Position numbers and translations under genes: made by a program. From Saprospiraceae bacterium (lineage in GTDB: Bacteria > Bacteroidota > Bacteroidia > Chitinophagales > Saprospiraceae), in NCBI GenBank assembly GCA_027486765.1, contig JAIXOO010000026.1:1-64000 (forward strand): a stretch of DNA of 64,000 nucleotides, written 5' to 3'. The notes beneath the pieces were generated by a model that saw only the letters and a program-made list of their open reading frames with translations, did not search any database and was not told the origin of the DNA. Of the stretch, positions 24,951 through 34,114 are shown piece by piece. The number at the start of each line of letters is the position of its first letter. Position 1 is the stretch's first letter.

Positions 24951-25010
24951 CTATTCACTTTTCGCTATTCACTTTTCACTTTTCGCTTTTCACTTTTCGC
25001 TTTTCACTTT
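24951..25010. repeat. Family D heptamer repeat, locus 2 (single orientation)
   Basis: Tandem TTTTCAC/TTTTCGC heptamers without an opposing arm. The array fills the space between ydcF and the downstream 465-residue gene. On the minus strand the ydcF stop codon TAA is directly followed by AGTGAAAAGCG units. Confidence 0.85.
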
Positions 25011-25764
25011 AAACGTAGCCCTTCATCGCATACACCAACATCCCCAACCATTCCTTGAATAACCCTTCCCAATCGCTCAATACACCCGGTTCAAACTGAA
25101 CCCAGGCCCAGCCGCCCAAGTTGGTTCTTTTGTAATCGGTGCAGTAATAGTCAAACTCCAAACCAGCCTTGCGGAAACAAGCCTGAGCTCGCCGCATGTG
25201 CCAGGCTGAGGTGATCAAGACACAAGTTGCTTGTGGGTATTTCTCTTTGATGATTTTTGCAGAGTTCAGCGCATTTTCCCAGGTATTGCGGGCTTGAGGT
25301 TCCACGATGACTACCTTGCGATCGATCCCCATGTCTTCTACAAAATCAACCACTTCCTGTGATTCCAACTTGCCTTTAGTAATGATGTTCGAAGAACCTC
25401 CTGTGAGCAAAATATTCTTGATTTTGCCTTGCTGGTACAATTCCAGTGTTTGGGTAAGTCGATTTACACTGGCATTGAAGTGATGCCGCCCGTCCTGGGG
25501 GTAACCATTGGAATTGCTGTAGCCTCCCAACAAAATCCCAATATCATAAGATTGGGTTAATTTTTGCGGCGGCAACTCCCATAAGCCACAGACTGCTTCA
25601 TACAAACCCTTGTTGCTGAAAAAAATCAAAAACAACAGCATGATCAACGCATAACGCCGCCGCCGGGCTGCTCGTTTGCTGATGAAAGCCAGAAAGGCCA
25701 ACACCAGCACCCAGAACATCGGGCGAATCAAAAACAATAAGGCTTTGGATAGGAAGAAGAACAT
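25009..25764 (-). CDS. YdcF/ElyC-like DUF218 membrane protein
   Basis: 251 residues: two N-terminal membrane helices (about 1-50) then a DUF218 domain. Its signatures are DIGILLGG at the start, LTGGSSNI, EPQARNTWENALNSAKII and VLITSAWHMRRAQACFRKAG. In Enterobacteria relatives such as ElyC and SanA affect cell-envelope precursor metabolism; the biochemical activity is not settled. The start lies 2 bp after the rhomboid stop, so it is clearly cotranscribed with rhomboid and rlmH. The stop lies in a heptamer repeat. Confidence 0.9.
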   Translation of the reverse strand: MFFFLSKALLFLIRPMFWVLVLAFLAFISKRAARRRRYALIMLLFLIFFSNKGLYEAVCGLWELPPQKLTQSYDIGILLGGYSNSNGYPQDGRHHFNASVNRLTQTLELYQQGKIKNILLTGGSSNIITKGKLESQEVVDFVEDMGIDRKVVIVEPQARNTWENALNSAKIIKEKYPQATCVLITSAWHMRRAQACFRKAGLEFDYYCTDYKRTNLGGWAWVQFEPGVLSDWEGLFKEWLGMLVYAMKGYV

Positions 25765-25766
25765 AT

Positions 25767-26390
25767 TTAAAATGTAAAATAACTTTGAAAAATAATGCTC
25801 AAAACCTCAGGTCGCGTTAATTTCAGTAGGCTGTACACAAAAATAACCCCGTAGAGTCCACCCCAAAAATGCGCACTGTGTCCAATGTTGTCATTGCCAT
25901 AACGATCCATGTAAGCGGAGTAGGCCAGGTAGAGCACACCGTAAATACCTGCCGGAATGATCCAAAACACCCGATCCCAGGGGTTCATAAAGATATAGCC
26001 AAAAACCACCGCGGATACCCCTCCCGAAGCCCCTACGGCCCGGTAACCCGGATTGTCTTGGTGCCGGAAGTAATCGGGCAAGGCCGATAGTACGATGCCA
26101 CTGAAATACAACAGAATATACAAAATAATACCAACCTGAGGACCGAAATAAGCCTTGAAATAGTATTCTATGCCCACTCCAAACATCCACAAAGTGATCA
26201 GGTTAAACAACAAGTGATTGACATCCACGTGTACCATTCCGTGAGTGAGGAAACGGAAATAATCGTTTTGCCGCTTCATGTCGTAGGGAATAAACATGAG
26301 CTTTTGGTACATGTCAGGCCGACTAAAGGCTTGCCAGGAAACCAGGCCGGTCAGCACCAACAAGGCCAAGGTAAAGTTCAATTGCTCCAT
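25767..26390 (-). CDS. rhomboid family intramembrane serine protease
   Basis: 207 residues, six transmembrane helices. The catalytic dyad is present: Ser122 in GASGGVSAVVFG and His174 in GHSAHFWGGLYG. The HVDVNHLLFN motif in the second helix supplies the oxyanion-stabilising Asn. It cleaves membrane-spanning substrates within the bilayer; no substrate is evident. It has the minimal bacterial length without extra domains. It lies 5 bp downstream of rlmH and 2 bp upstream of ydcF, all on the minus strand. Confidence 0.93.
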   Translation of the reverse strand: MEQLNFTLALLVLTGLVSWQAFSRPDMYQKLMFIPYDMKRQNDYFRFLTHGMVHVDVNHLLFNLITLWMFGVGIEYYFKAYFGPQVGIILYILLYFSGIVLSALPDYFRHQDNPGYRAVGASGGVSAVVFGYIFMNPWDRVFWIIPAGIYGVLYLAYSAYMDRYGNDNIGHSAHFWGGLYGVIFVYSLLKLTRPEVLSIIFQSYFTF

Positions 26391-26395
26391 TGCAG

Positions 26396-26869
26396 TTAAC
26401 TGTTGTGATATGGTTCATTGCGCAAGATAGTCATCGCGCGGTACAGTTGCTCTAAAAAAAACAAACGAATCATCTGGTGGGAGAAGGTCATAGCGGACAG
26501 GGAAAGTTTATAATTGGCTCGTTGGTACACCGCTTCGGAAAAACCAAAAGCCCCACCCACCTGAAAAACGAGGCGTTTGTAGGGGGCTTGAAACCATTGA
26601 TCCATGTTGGCAGCAAATTGCTCGGAGCTGTACTGCTTGCCTCGTTCATCGAGCAAAATGAGGCAGTCGTCATTTTTGAGGCGCTGGAGAATTTGCTCCC
26701 CTTCTTTGATTTTGAGTTGTTCTGGATCGAGTTTGCCACCGTTTTTGATGTCGGGAATCAGCACGGTTTCATAAGACAAATAGTGCTTCAGGCGGCGTTC
26801 GTAAATGCTGCAGCCCTCTTCGAGGTATTTGTCGGCGGTTTTGCCGATGTAGGAGAAGGTGGTTTTCAC
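26396..26869 (-). CDS. rlmH: 23S rRNA pseudouridine-1915 N3-methyltransferase
   Basis: 157 residues, SPOUT-class methyltransferase acting on helix 69 of the large ribosomal subunit with S-adenosylmethionine. The trefoil-knot features are present: DDCLILLDERGKQYSSEQFA, the cofactor loop FQVGGAFGFSEAVY, and the C-terminal SLSAMTFSHQMIRLFFLEQLYRAMTILRNEPYH, nearly invariant in RlmH. It is the first gene of a compact minus-strand operon with rhomboid and ydcF. A family C repeat lies upstream. Confidence 0.96.
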   Translation of the reverse strand: MKTTFSYIGKTADKYLEEGCSIYERRLKHYLSYETVLIPDIKNGGKLDPEQLKIKEGEQILQRLKNDDCLILLDERGKQYSSEQFAANMDQWFQAPYKRLVFQVGGAFGFSEAVYQRANYKLSLSAMTFSHQMIRLFFLEQLYRAMTILRNEPYHNS

Positions 26870-26910
26870 GGTGGTACCTAATTGAGTCTTATTAAAACAT
26901 TAATATAATT

Positions 26911-27042
26911 TCTTAGGTGAACCCCTAAGGTGTACTAAGGTGTCTTAGGTGGTGAAAATAAAAAATGCCCTGCGGAGCAGGGCTAATGTTCACCACCTTA
27001 GACACCTTAGACACCTTAGTTCACCTAAGGGGGCACCTAAGA
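26911..27042. repeat. Family C palindromic repeat, copy 3
   Basis: TCTTAGGTGAACCCCTAAGG... is mirrored by ...CCTAAGGGGGCACCTAAGA. The inner arm GTCTTAGGTGGTGAA pairs with TTCACCACCTTAGAC. The right arm contains an extra GACACCTTA unit. The loop holds a second, G/C-rich hairpin GCCCTGCGGAGCAGGGC. It lies between rlmH and the haloperoxidase-type gene on the same strand. Confidence 0.9.
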
Positions 27043-27062
27043 GTTTTTGGCGTTCAGTACAA

Positions 27063-28370
27063 TCACAGGGAAGTAGTCTTCTCAATCACCAATTCCCCCA
27101 CTTTCTCCCCTTGTTTCTGCCCATTCGTAATCGCGTCCATGAAGTGAATCCCCCCATACAACCTGGAAATCCCCGCCTCAGCCGCCGCCTGTTTGAAGGA
27201 AGCAAAAGACCGCTTTTTTAAGCCAAAGCGCTCTTCCACCGTATCCGTATAGGCAAAATTGTCACCAAAAAAATGGGTCAAAATGGTCGCCGCCGCCGAA
27301 GAAATGGTGGAGTGCCCACTGAGGTATTCCGGGAACGGCGGGGTTTGCAAAAATGGTTTCCATTTTGGATCGATGTACTTGCGGATGGCCGTTTCCGGGC
27401 GAATGCGGTTGCTGCGGTATTTTTCATCCCAGCAGCAGTAGAAGCCGTCCATTAGGCCGATGGCTACCGTGGTGTAGACCTGAATGGTTTTGGCTACACT
27501 CGCCTTATTTTGTTGGCAAGCAATACCCGCAATGCCCATCCAGTGCGCACCTGGGGAGATTTTTTTCATGCCCACCATCAAGTGCCCGTTGTCTTGTAAG
27601 GCAAAGGGGTTGCAATCCCAAAAGGCGGCGATTTCCTGTTGCGCTGCGGTCAAATCCTGGGCATACACTTCTTGCATTTGAGCGTAAAAACCAGATTTTT
27701 TATCACTTGAAAAAGGCTCAGGAGCTGCGGGTTTAAATTGCGCCGCTGAGTCCAGGGTAAAGGGGCGGATGGTATTGAAATTGGGCTCCACTGGCGCAAA
27801 ATACCCCGGTGGCGTGGGGTACCAGGAACCTTCCGTGCCCAATGGCGTATAACGCGGATAATTGCTGATGCGGTTGTAACGATCGGCTTTGGCATAAGCC
27901 AGGATTTGGGCGCTGATGGCTTGGGCAAAAGCAAGGGCATTGTCCAGTTGAATAGGGTCAACGCCTGCTATTTTTAGGGAGTCTAGCCATTTTTTTTCTA
28001 GCGTATCCAGCCTTGGGCCGGAGGGTTGGAGCTTTTTGGCGGTTTCGTACATGGCCAGGGTGGCCGCCAGTTGGAAGTCATATTCGCCAGTAATGTTTGG
28101 CTTTTCGATTTTTGGAAAATCGTTCAATTTGCCGTGCATGGAAGGGAATTCCGCTTCGTGCAAGGAGATGACCTCGTAGGCTGCCAGACAGGTATACGAA
28201 AAAAAACGCGCGGCCAGCGGTGGATTGCTCACGTCGTGGATCATCACGTCGGTCATTTGGGTAATAACTTTGGAGATGTCTTTGGCGCTGATTTCGGGGC
28301 TAATTGGTGCCTTTTCCTTACAAGCAAATAAGCTAAAAAGCAATATGCAACTATAAATGTACTTCCGCAT
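27063..28370 (-). CDS. vanadium-dependent haloperoxidase/PAP2-type lipoprotein
   Basis: 435 residues. The signal peptide MRKYIYSCILLFSLFAC has a lipobox at Cys17. The C-terminal half has the three vanadate/phosphate-binding motifs of the family: KYRSNRIRPETAIR (KxxxxxxRP), PEYLSGHSTIS (SGH) and SRLYGGIHFMDAITNG (SRxxxxxHxxxD). These residues bind vanadate in haloperoxidases and phosphate in acid phosphatases, so halide oxidation versus phosphatase activity cannot be told from sequence. It is anchored to the envelope. Flanked by family C and A repeats; monocistronic. Confidence 0.9.
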   Translation of the reverse strand: MRKYIYSCILLFSLFACKEKAPISPEISAKDISKVITQMTDVMIHDVSNPPLAARFFSYTCLAAYEVISLHEAEFPSMHGKLNDFPKIEKPNITGEYDFQLAATLAMYETAKKLQPSGPRLDTLEKKWLDSLKIAGVDPIQLDNALAFAQAISAQILAYAKADRYNRISNYPRYTPLGTEGSWYPTPPGYFAPVEPNFNTIRPFTLDSAAQFKPAAPEPFSSDKKSGFYAQMQEVYAQDLTAAQQEIAAFWDCNPFALQDNGHLMVGMKKISPGAHWMGIAGIACQQNKASVAKTIQVYTTVAIGLMDGFYCCWDEKYRSNRIRPETAIRKYIDPKWKPFLQTPPFPEYLSGHSTISSAAATILTHFFGDNFAYTDTVEERFGLKKRSFASFKQAAAEAGISRLYGGIHFMDAITNGQKQGEKVGELVIEKTTSL

Positions 28371-28478
28371 GAGTGGTGAATTGTTTATAGAAATTTCATG
28401 CGCTGAATGCCTATGTGTGCTGTTTTTTTATAACCCAGACCCCTGAAGGCGTGGTCGATTGCTTCCATTTTGCGCAAC

Positions 28479-28659
28479 GCGAGCCCCGCTAGGGGCGAAA
28501 TATGGGTAGCATATTGCGAGAAACCCAGGATTTTTCGAGTCCCGTAGGGACGAAATGTGGGTATTGTATCGATTTTGATACCCATATCACGTCCCTACGG
28601 GACTCGGAAAAACGTTGGGCCTGTAATTCTACCCATATCACGCCCCTAGCGGGGCTCGC
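28479..28659. repeat. Family A palindromic repeat, copy 2
   Basis: GCGAGCCCCGCTAGGGGCG... is mirrored by CGCCCCTAGCGGGGCTCGC. The inner stem CGAGTCCCGTAGGGACG...GTGGGTAT is shared with copy 1. The middle portions of the two arms have diverged (AGCATATTGCGAGAAACCC against AAACGTTGGGCCTGTAAT), while the outer and inner palindromes are conserved. The rest of the 384-bp gap shows nothing else. Confidence 0.88.
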
Positions 28660-28754
28660 ATTGGGGGAAATAGAATCAATTGATTCCAATTATCCAGCCG
28701 TTCTGGAACAAACATAAACTAGCACATTCAACGACTAAAAAAGCTTACTAATCA

Positions 28755-31700
28755 TCAAAACTGATACGCCTTAACTCCCTGCTGGTTTACCCCAATTACC
28801 ATCTTGTTCTGCACCAGCAACACACTCCTTACATCCCCAATCAGCCGCAAACCCGCCTGTTTTTGTGGAACTGTGCTGAAGGTGCCTTTTCCATCACCCC
28901 GCAAGATCAAGCCATAATTCGCATCGTATTTACCAAACTTCAAACGCGCCTTGCTGATGTTTCCTCCCAGGAACAAATCCTTTTTCCCATCTTGATCAAA
29001 ATCCAGGCTGCTGATGGCAAAAATAGGGGAAGCCTGTACTTCTAAGGGCAACTCTTTTTCCTGAAATTTACCTTTGGCATCAGCAACAAACAAGGCCGTT
29101 TTGAGGAAATTGGCTTCCAAACGGGTGGCACCTTTCAACTCCTCAGCAGTGAAAACTTCCTTCAAAGTTGCATCTGAGTAACTTTTGTAATCCGGGAAAC
29201 GCCCCCGCATGATGCTCATTTGATCCAACAGCTCATCACGGGTGACGTAAGGATAACTTTTGCCCTGTTTGAAAAAACAGAGGATGGGATCCACGGCGCC
29301 ATTGTCGTCAAAATCTTTGAAATACAACTCTGCGGGTTCCTGCTCACTGGCTTTGAGCTGGGAGTTTTGCCCCAGGTTTCCGACCAGCAGATCCATTTTT
29401 CCATCGCCAGTTAAGTCTTCGAGGAGCAGTTTATTCCAACAACCCGCGTATTTTTTGTCAAAATAATCACTTGTCACATCGGACCATTTTCCACTTTTTT
29501 GACCCCAAACCGTGATCGGCATAAACTCACCAACCAGGATCAATTCCACTTTTTTATCCCCATTCAAATCGTGCCAGACGGCGTCGCTGACCAGGCCAAT
29601 GGTCGCCAGGGTAGGAGCGAGGCTGCTGGTTTGGTCTTTAAATTGACCCTTGCCATCGTTGATCAGGAGGTAGCTGCGTGGGATTTCGGGATAACGCCCG
29701 GGCACCACCCGACCACCGACAAACAAATCCAGTTTCCCGTCGCCATTCACGTCTGCTGCACGGACACAACTTTTGCTGACCAACATCTTGGGCAGAGCAT
29801 TGGCACTTTTGCTGAAATTGCCTTTGCCATCGTTCAGGTACAGGCGGTCTTGCAAGGCTGCGTCGTCGGGCAGGAAGTTGGCGTAACCTCCGCTGCACAC
29901 GTACAAGTCTGCTGACCCATCGCCATTGGCGTCGAAGAACAGGGCATCGGCATCGTCGCTGGCTTTGTCAGCGTCAAAAGCGGCCTGATTTTTACGTGTG
30001 AACGAGCCATTTTTATTTTGCAAAAATAGAGCTCCCGCTTGGCCACTGCCACCTCCAACGTACACGTCTTCTAAGCCGTCGCCATTTGCATCACCTTTGG
30101 TCATACATGGCCCAACTTGCGAAAGGGGGTTGCTGAGCAGAGGTTGGCGTTTAAAATCATTGAGGGCATTGGTGGGGGAGGAGTAAGCGATTGGACTGGC
30201 TACTTCTTTAAAAATGGCCGGACTGGTTGGTGTTTTTGAAGCTTGGGTGCCTGCATTTTTTTCGCTCAAAGTCAATTGTTGATCCGTTTTTACCTGGCGC
30301 AACACTTCGGTTTTGCCACTCAGCCAGGTGATTTTGAGGCTATCGATGGAGCTACTTTGTCCCAATCCAAAATGCAAAACAGGCGTGACACTGGATTGAT
30401 ACCCGCGGGTTGGCATTTGTTCCAGGTACTGCATTTTATCACCTTGGAAAATCGTCACTTTGGCACCCAGGCCCAGTTTATTTTGCCCATCGCCTTCCAG
30501 TTTAACCTTGAGGTAATGGTGTTTAAAACGTTTATCCGCTTCGTTTTGATAGATGGCCGCCGCCAAATTGATGTTGTTCACCACCAGATCCAGGTCGCCA
30601 TCATTGTCCAAATCGGAGTAGGCGGCACCATTGCTGTTGGAGGGCTGGGCGATGCCCCAAGCCTGGCTCTGGTTTTCAAAACTCAGTCCATCCTTGTTTT
30701 TGAAGATATAGTTGCTGAGATTGGAAGCCGGGATTTGTTGTACCAGTTCCAACACATTCTGGCGCTGGATATTGCCCTGGTTGTTTTGGACGTAGTCGCC
30801 CATGTATTTCAGGAAGTCGAGGTTGGTGTAGTCGCGCAGGTAGCCGTTGGTGATGTAGAGGTCTTTCCAACCATCATTGTCGTAATCGGCAAAAAGGGCG
30901 GCCCAGCTCCAGTCGGTACTGGAAATACCTGCCAATTGCCCCATTTCAGAAAATGTCAAAGCGCCATTGACCAGTCCCTGGTTGATTTGGAGCATGTTGC
31001 GCATGTATTGGTGACCAAAGCCTACGCGGAGGTTGAAGTCAAATTTTTCGTAGTTGTCGGGAGCCATCAGGAGTTTCTGGCGGCGATTGTCTTCGGGCAA
31101 CATGTCGAGGGTGAAAATGTCCACCAGACCGTCGTTGTTGACATCGGCGGCGTCGCTACCCATCGAGAAGTGGGAAGTATGCCCGATACTGCTGTTGATT
31201 TGATTGACAAAACCACCTCGCTGGTTATTGAGGTACAAAAAGTCGGGAATGGTGTAATCGTTGGAGATGTACATGTCGATCCAGCCATCGCCGTTGTAGT
31301 CGGCCATAGCGGCACCCAGGCCGTAAGAAAGAGCAGAACTGAGCAGTCCGGCTTGTTGGGTAATGTCTTGAAATAAAGGTTGCCCATTCGGGCCTTTATC
31401 CTGGCGAAACAGGCGCATGCCATTTTCAGGGTCGTCCACTTTGAGGATTTCGGCGGTGGTGGCCTCATCCAGCACCGGGAGCGAGCGAGGATTGTGGTTG
31501 AGCAAAAACATATCCAAGTCGCCATCCTTGTCGTAGTCAAAAAAGGCAGCCTGGGTGCTGGTGGCGGGGCTATTGAGGCCATATTCGGCGGCTTTTTCTA
31601 CAAAACTGGGCTGACCATTGGTGGCCACACCTTGGTTGATGAACAACTGATTGGCCCGTTTTTCGGGGGATAAACTCCCGGAATAACTAACGTAGATGTC

Positions 31701-32114
31701 CAGCAGGCCATCACCATTGACATCGGCCATGGTGGTTCCAGTTTTCCAGGGGCCATCTCGGCCCGTCACCCCGGCAGCGACAGTGATGTCTTCAAAAACC
31801 ATCTTGCCTTTGTTCAAGTAAAGGCGATTGGACTGCATGTTGCTGGTGAAATACAAGTCGTCGAGGCCATCGTTGTTGAGATCCCCTACGGCTACGCCGC
31901 CACCGTTGTAAAAGTATTCGTACATCAGGACGTTGGTATTGAGACCTTCGGTGATGACGTTTTGGAAATCGACGCCCGTTTTGGTGGGATCGAGCAGGGT
32001 AAAAAGGGCGTCAGCGGGAGCATTCCCGGGGGCAGCAGTTTTTTTGCATTGCAAAAAGAACAAAAGGAGAAAGAGGAAAGCACTTACTTTCAAATAGGTA
32101 TAGATGGCGCTCAT
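28755..32114 (-). CDS. FG-GAP/VCBS repeat lipoprotein with ASPIC-UnbV domain
   Basis: About 1119 residues. Start codon: the track ATG at 32150 lies inside the promoter -7 element, so 32114 (MSAIYTYLKVSAFLFLLLFFLQC, signal with lipobox) or 32123 is used. Repeated calcium loops of FG-GAP type occur along both halves (GDLNNDGLDDLYFTSN, ADVNGDGLLDIYVSYS, ADYNGDGWIDMYIS). An ASPIC/UnbV domain (KVKLEGDGQNKLGLGAKVTI, PVLHFGLGQ, ITWLSG) lies at about 530-625. Two propellers are likely, joined by that domain. Such proteins accompany SusCD pairs in many Bacteroidota and are thought to bind substrate at the cell surface. It has its own promoter, so it is not simply the third gene of the operon. Confidence 0.88.
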   Translation of the reverse strand: MSAIYTYLKVSAFLFLLLFFLQCKKTAAPGNAPADALFTLLDPTKTGVDFQNVITEGLNTNVLMYEYFYNGGGVAVGDLNNDGLDDLYFTSNMQSNRLYLNKGKMVFEDITVAAGVTGRDGPWKTGTTMADVNGDGLLDIYVSYSGSLSPEKRANQLFINQGVATNGQPSFVEKAAEYGLNSPATSTQAAFFDYDKDGDLDMFLLNHNPRSLPVLDEATTAEILKVDDPENGMRLFRQDKGPNGQPLFQDITQQAGLLSSALSYGLGAAMADYNGDGWIDMYISNDYTIPDFLYLNNQRGGFVNQINSSIGHTSHFSMGSDAADVNNDGLVDIFTLDMLPEDNRRQKLLMAPDNYEKFDFNLRVGFGHQYMRNMLQINQGLVNGALTFSEMGQLAGISSTDWSWAALFADYDNDGWKDLYITNGYLRDYTNLDFLKYMGDYVQNNQGNIQRQNVLELVQQIPASNLSNYIFKNKDGLSFENQSQAWGIAQPSNSNGAAYSDLDNDGDLDLVVNNINLAAAIYQNEADKRFKHHYLKVKLEGDGQNKLGLGAKVTIFQGDKMQYLEQMPTRGYQSSVTPVLHFGLGQSSSIDSLKITWLSGKTEVLRQVKTDQQLTLSEKNAGTQASKTPTSPAIFKEVASPIAYSSPTNALNDFKRQPLLSNPLSQVGPCMTKGDANGDGLEDVYVGGGSGQAGALFLQNKNGSFTRKNQAAFDADKASDDADALFFDANGDGSADLYVCSGGYANFLPDDAALQDRLYLNDGKGNFSKSANALPKMLVSKSCVRAADVNGDGKLDLFVGGRVVPGRYPEIPRSYLLINDGKGQFKDQTSSLAPTLATIGLVSDAVWHDLNGDKKVELILVGEFMPITVWGQKSGKWSDVTSDYFDKKYAGCWNKLLLEDLTGDGKMDLLVGNLGQNSQLKASEQEPAELYFKDFDDNGAVDPILCFFKQGKSYPYVTRDELLDQMSIMRGRFPDYKSYSDATLKEVFTAEELKGATRLEANFLKTALFVADAKGKFQEKELPLEVQASPIFAISSLDFDQDGKKDLFLGGNISKARLKFGKYDANYGLILRGDGKGTFSTVPQKQAGLRLIGDVRSVLLVQNKMVIGVNQQGVKAYQF

Positions 32115-32149
32115 TGTTGGCATTGTTTCAAAAGGTATAGTGGTAGGCA

Positions 32150-32179
32150 CAAATTTAGCATAAAGGCCCTAAAAGCAAA
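32150..32179 (-). promoter_or_regulatory. Bacteroidota-type promoter of the FG-GAP/ASPIC gene
   Basis: Reading on the minus strand: TTTG, 18 bases, TAAATTTG. This is close to the Bacteroidota housekeeping consensus TTTG-N19-TAnnTTTG. Transcription would begin near 32143, which excludes the ATG at 32150 as the start codon. Confidence 0.65.
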
Positions 32180-32222
32180 GCAAAGGGGCACAAAAGACTG
32201 TTCGTTCTCTTGCGCCCCTTGC
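32173..32222 (-). terminator. terminator-like hairpin after susD
   Basis: On the minus strand GCAAGGGGCGCAA pairs with TTGTGCCCCTTTGC, followed by a T-rich stretch (TTTGCTTTTAGG). It lies 28 bp after the susD stop and overlaps the -33 region of the next promoter. The T run is interrupted, so termination may be partial. Confidence 0.5.
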
Positions 32223-32249
32223 ATTTACACTAGTTGAAAAACTTCAGGA

Positions 32250-34091
32250 TTAATACCCTGGGTTTTGCACCAGTTTATTGTTCCGGTTGATCTCATCGCG
32301 ATGGATCGGCAGATAGTACTGTTTGTCCAACCATGCCCGGTTTTCCTTACCTGGGTCGATCTCGAACACCTTGTAAGTATAGTCGTAGTTCGTTGGATCG
32401 TACTTGTACAGTGCAACGTTTTTACCCGGCTTGAGGGTACCATTGATGTTGATGCCATTGGCTTTGCGACCCAGGGTCGTAGGCGCAATCATCCAGCGGC
32501 GGGTATCGTGGTAGCGCTGCTCTTCCATGTACATTTCGATGCGCTTTTCGTTGCGCATGCGTTGCTTGAGTGCATCACCTGATTCAGTCAGTGCAGGCAT
32601 ACCTGCGCGGAAACGAATCTTGTTGAGCCAGGTACGGGCAGTAGCGTCGTCACCCAATTCAATCAAAGCCTCAGCGTAGTTGAAGATGGCTTCGGTGTAG
32701 CGCAAAGTAGGCCAAGGAATTTGTTGCCAGGTGTTCTGGTCAACAATCGCTGGGTTTGGATCAATGAACTTGCGCACATAATAGCCAGTGTAGCTGCCAT
32801 TCCAGTCTTCCACGGTGCTCTTACGGGTGTCCAAACCAAAGTGTGGCACTTTGCTGGAACCATTCATTACTTCGTAAGTACCCGTTTGAATTTGGTTGGC
32901 CGGATCTTTTGAGGCTACATCGGAAGTACGAGGCTTCCAGTTTGCACCATCGTACAGGATTGAAGCGTAGAAACGTGGGTCACGATTGGTGTAAGGAGCA
33001 GCAGCATGGGTTGGGTTGGTCCAATCAAATTTGCTGCCATCCATCATTTCGTAATCGTCGATCATCAGCTGAATGGGGGTGTTACCCGCCCAGTTGTGGT
33101 AACCGTTAGGACCATTGAACAGACCTTGACGGCCGCCACCTTCCTGTTTGGCATTGATGAAATAACGCGCCAGGATCAATTCCTTTTCGCCACCGTTTTG
33201 AGACAAAGAGGCGTTTCTGTAATTGTTCACCGCATCGGCCTGTGCGGCTGGAGCAGACAAACCGAGTTGGAAGCCAAAACCTGGCAGATCCACTACCGCT
33301 TTGGCCGCATCGCGGGCTTTTTCCCAACGGGCTTTGCGGTCACCACTCACGTAGCCAATCAATTCAGGCTTGGCATAGGCAGCAATTACACTTGATTTTG
33401 CTTTGGCAGTTGGAATGTCGTGCAGGTCACTAGCTGCGTACAACAACACCCGAGACTTCAACGCCAGTGCAGCTGCTTTGGTTGCACGACCCGCTACCAG
33501 CGTTTTTCCGTCCAACAAAGCTGCAGCTTCGTCACAATCTTTGACGATGAAATTGACCACTGCTTCATAAGAAGCTCTCTCAGATAAAAAGTCAGTATCA
33601 CTCAATAGGTAAGGCTTGTCCACAATTGGAACGCCACCGAAGTAGCGGAGCAATTGCTGGTAGTAATAAGCCCGCATGAACTTGGCTTCACCTTTCAAAC
33701 GATCTACCAGGGTAGGGTTGTTGAATTGGGGTGCTTCCAGGTTGCTCAGTGCCAGGTTTGCAGCACGGATGCGCAAGTACATGTTCCCCCAGCTCAAAGT
33801 GCCATTGATCCAACCTGGATCGGCTGGGTTGGAACGTGACTCGGTAATGGTCGTGATGTTACGGCCAGGGTGGGTGAAGATGGTTTCATCGGTCAACGAA
33901 GCGTTCATTTGTTCGTCGAAACCACCATTGCCTAATCCGGCGTAAATTTCTGAAACAAAGGCTTCCGCCAAAGCCCCGTCCGTCCAAACCGCAGTTTGGG
34001 CGAGCTGGTCCAAGGGTTGTGTATTGACGAAGTCGTCATTACAACTGTTGATGAACAAAACTGCAATTAATCCTATAATGATGTTTCTCAT
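32250..34091 (-). CDS. RagB/SusD family nutrient-binding lipoprotein
   Basis: 613 residues. The signal peptide MRNIIIGLIAVLFINSC has its lipidated Cys at 17. Then comes the SusD N-terminal motif (NTQPLDQLAQTAVWTD), TPR-like helices (RGEAKFMRAYYYQQLLRYFGGVPIV; LALKSRVLLYAASD) and the C-terminal SusD_RagB domain (WPTLRYTEAIFNYAEALIELG...NKIRFRAGMP, RNEKRIEMYMEEQRYHDTRRW). It caps the SusC channel on the cell surface and binds glycan or peptide. It is 23 bp downstream of susC, in one operon. No glycosidase is nearby, so the substrate is open. The long family member size is usual. Confidence 0.95.
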   Translation of the reverse strand: MRNIIIGLIAVLFINSCNDDFVNTQPLDQLAQTAVWTDGALAEAFVSEIYAGLGNGGFDEQMNASLTDETIFTHPGRNITTITESRSNPADPGWINGTLSWGNMYLRIRAANLALSNLEAPQFNNPTLVDRLKGEAKFMRAYYYQQLLRYFGGVPIVDKPYLLSDTDFLSERASYEAVVNFIVKDCDEAAALLDGKTLVAGRATKAAALALKSRVLLYAASDLHDIPTAKAKSSVIAAYAKPELIGYVSGDRKARWEKARDAAKAVVDLPGFGFQLGLSAPAAQADAVNNYRNASLSQNGGEKELILARYFINAKQEGGGRQGLFNGPNGYHNWAGNTPIQLMIDDYEMMDGSKFDWTNPTHAAAPYTNRDPRFYASILYDGANWKPRTSDVASKDPANQIQTGTYEVMNGSSKVPHFGLDTRKSTVEDWNGSYTGYYVRKFIDPNPAIVDQNTWQQIPWPTLRYTEAIFNYAEALIELGDDATARTWLNKIRFRAGMPALTESGDALKQRMRNEKRIEMYMEEQRYHDTRRWMIAPTTLGRKANGININGTLKPGKNVALYKYDPTNYDYTYKVFEIDPGKENRAWLDKQYYLPIHRDEINRNNKLVQNPGY

Positions 34092-34114
34092 CGTTTTATT
34101 GATTTTTATGGGTG

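Noticed and set aside
26911-27042. riboswitch
   Set aside because: The hairpin is a dispersed repeat found in different contexts, without a ligand-binding core.
30243-31376. 377-residue plus-strand ORF
   Set aside because: Antisense to the FG-GAP/ASPIC gene; its Val/Ile/Gln-rich text is the complement of calcium-loop codons.
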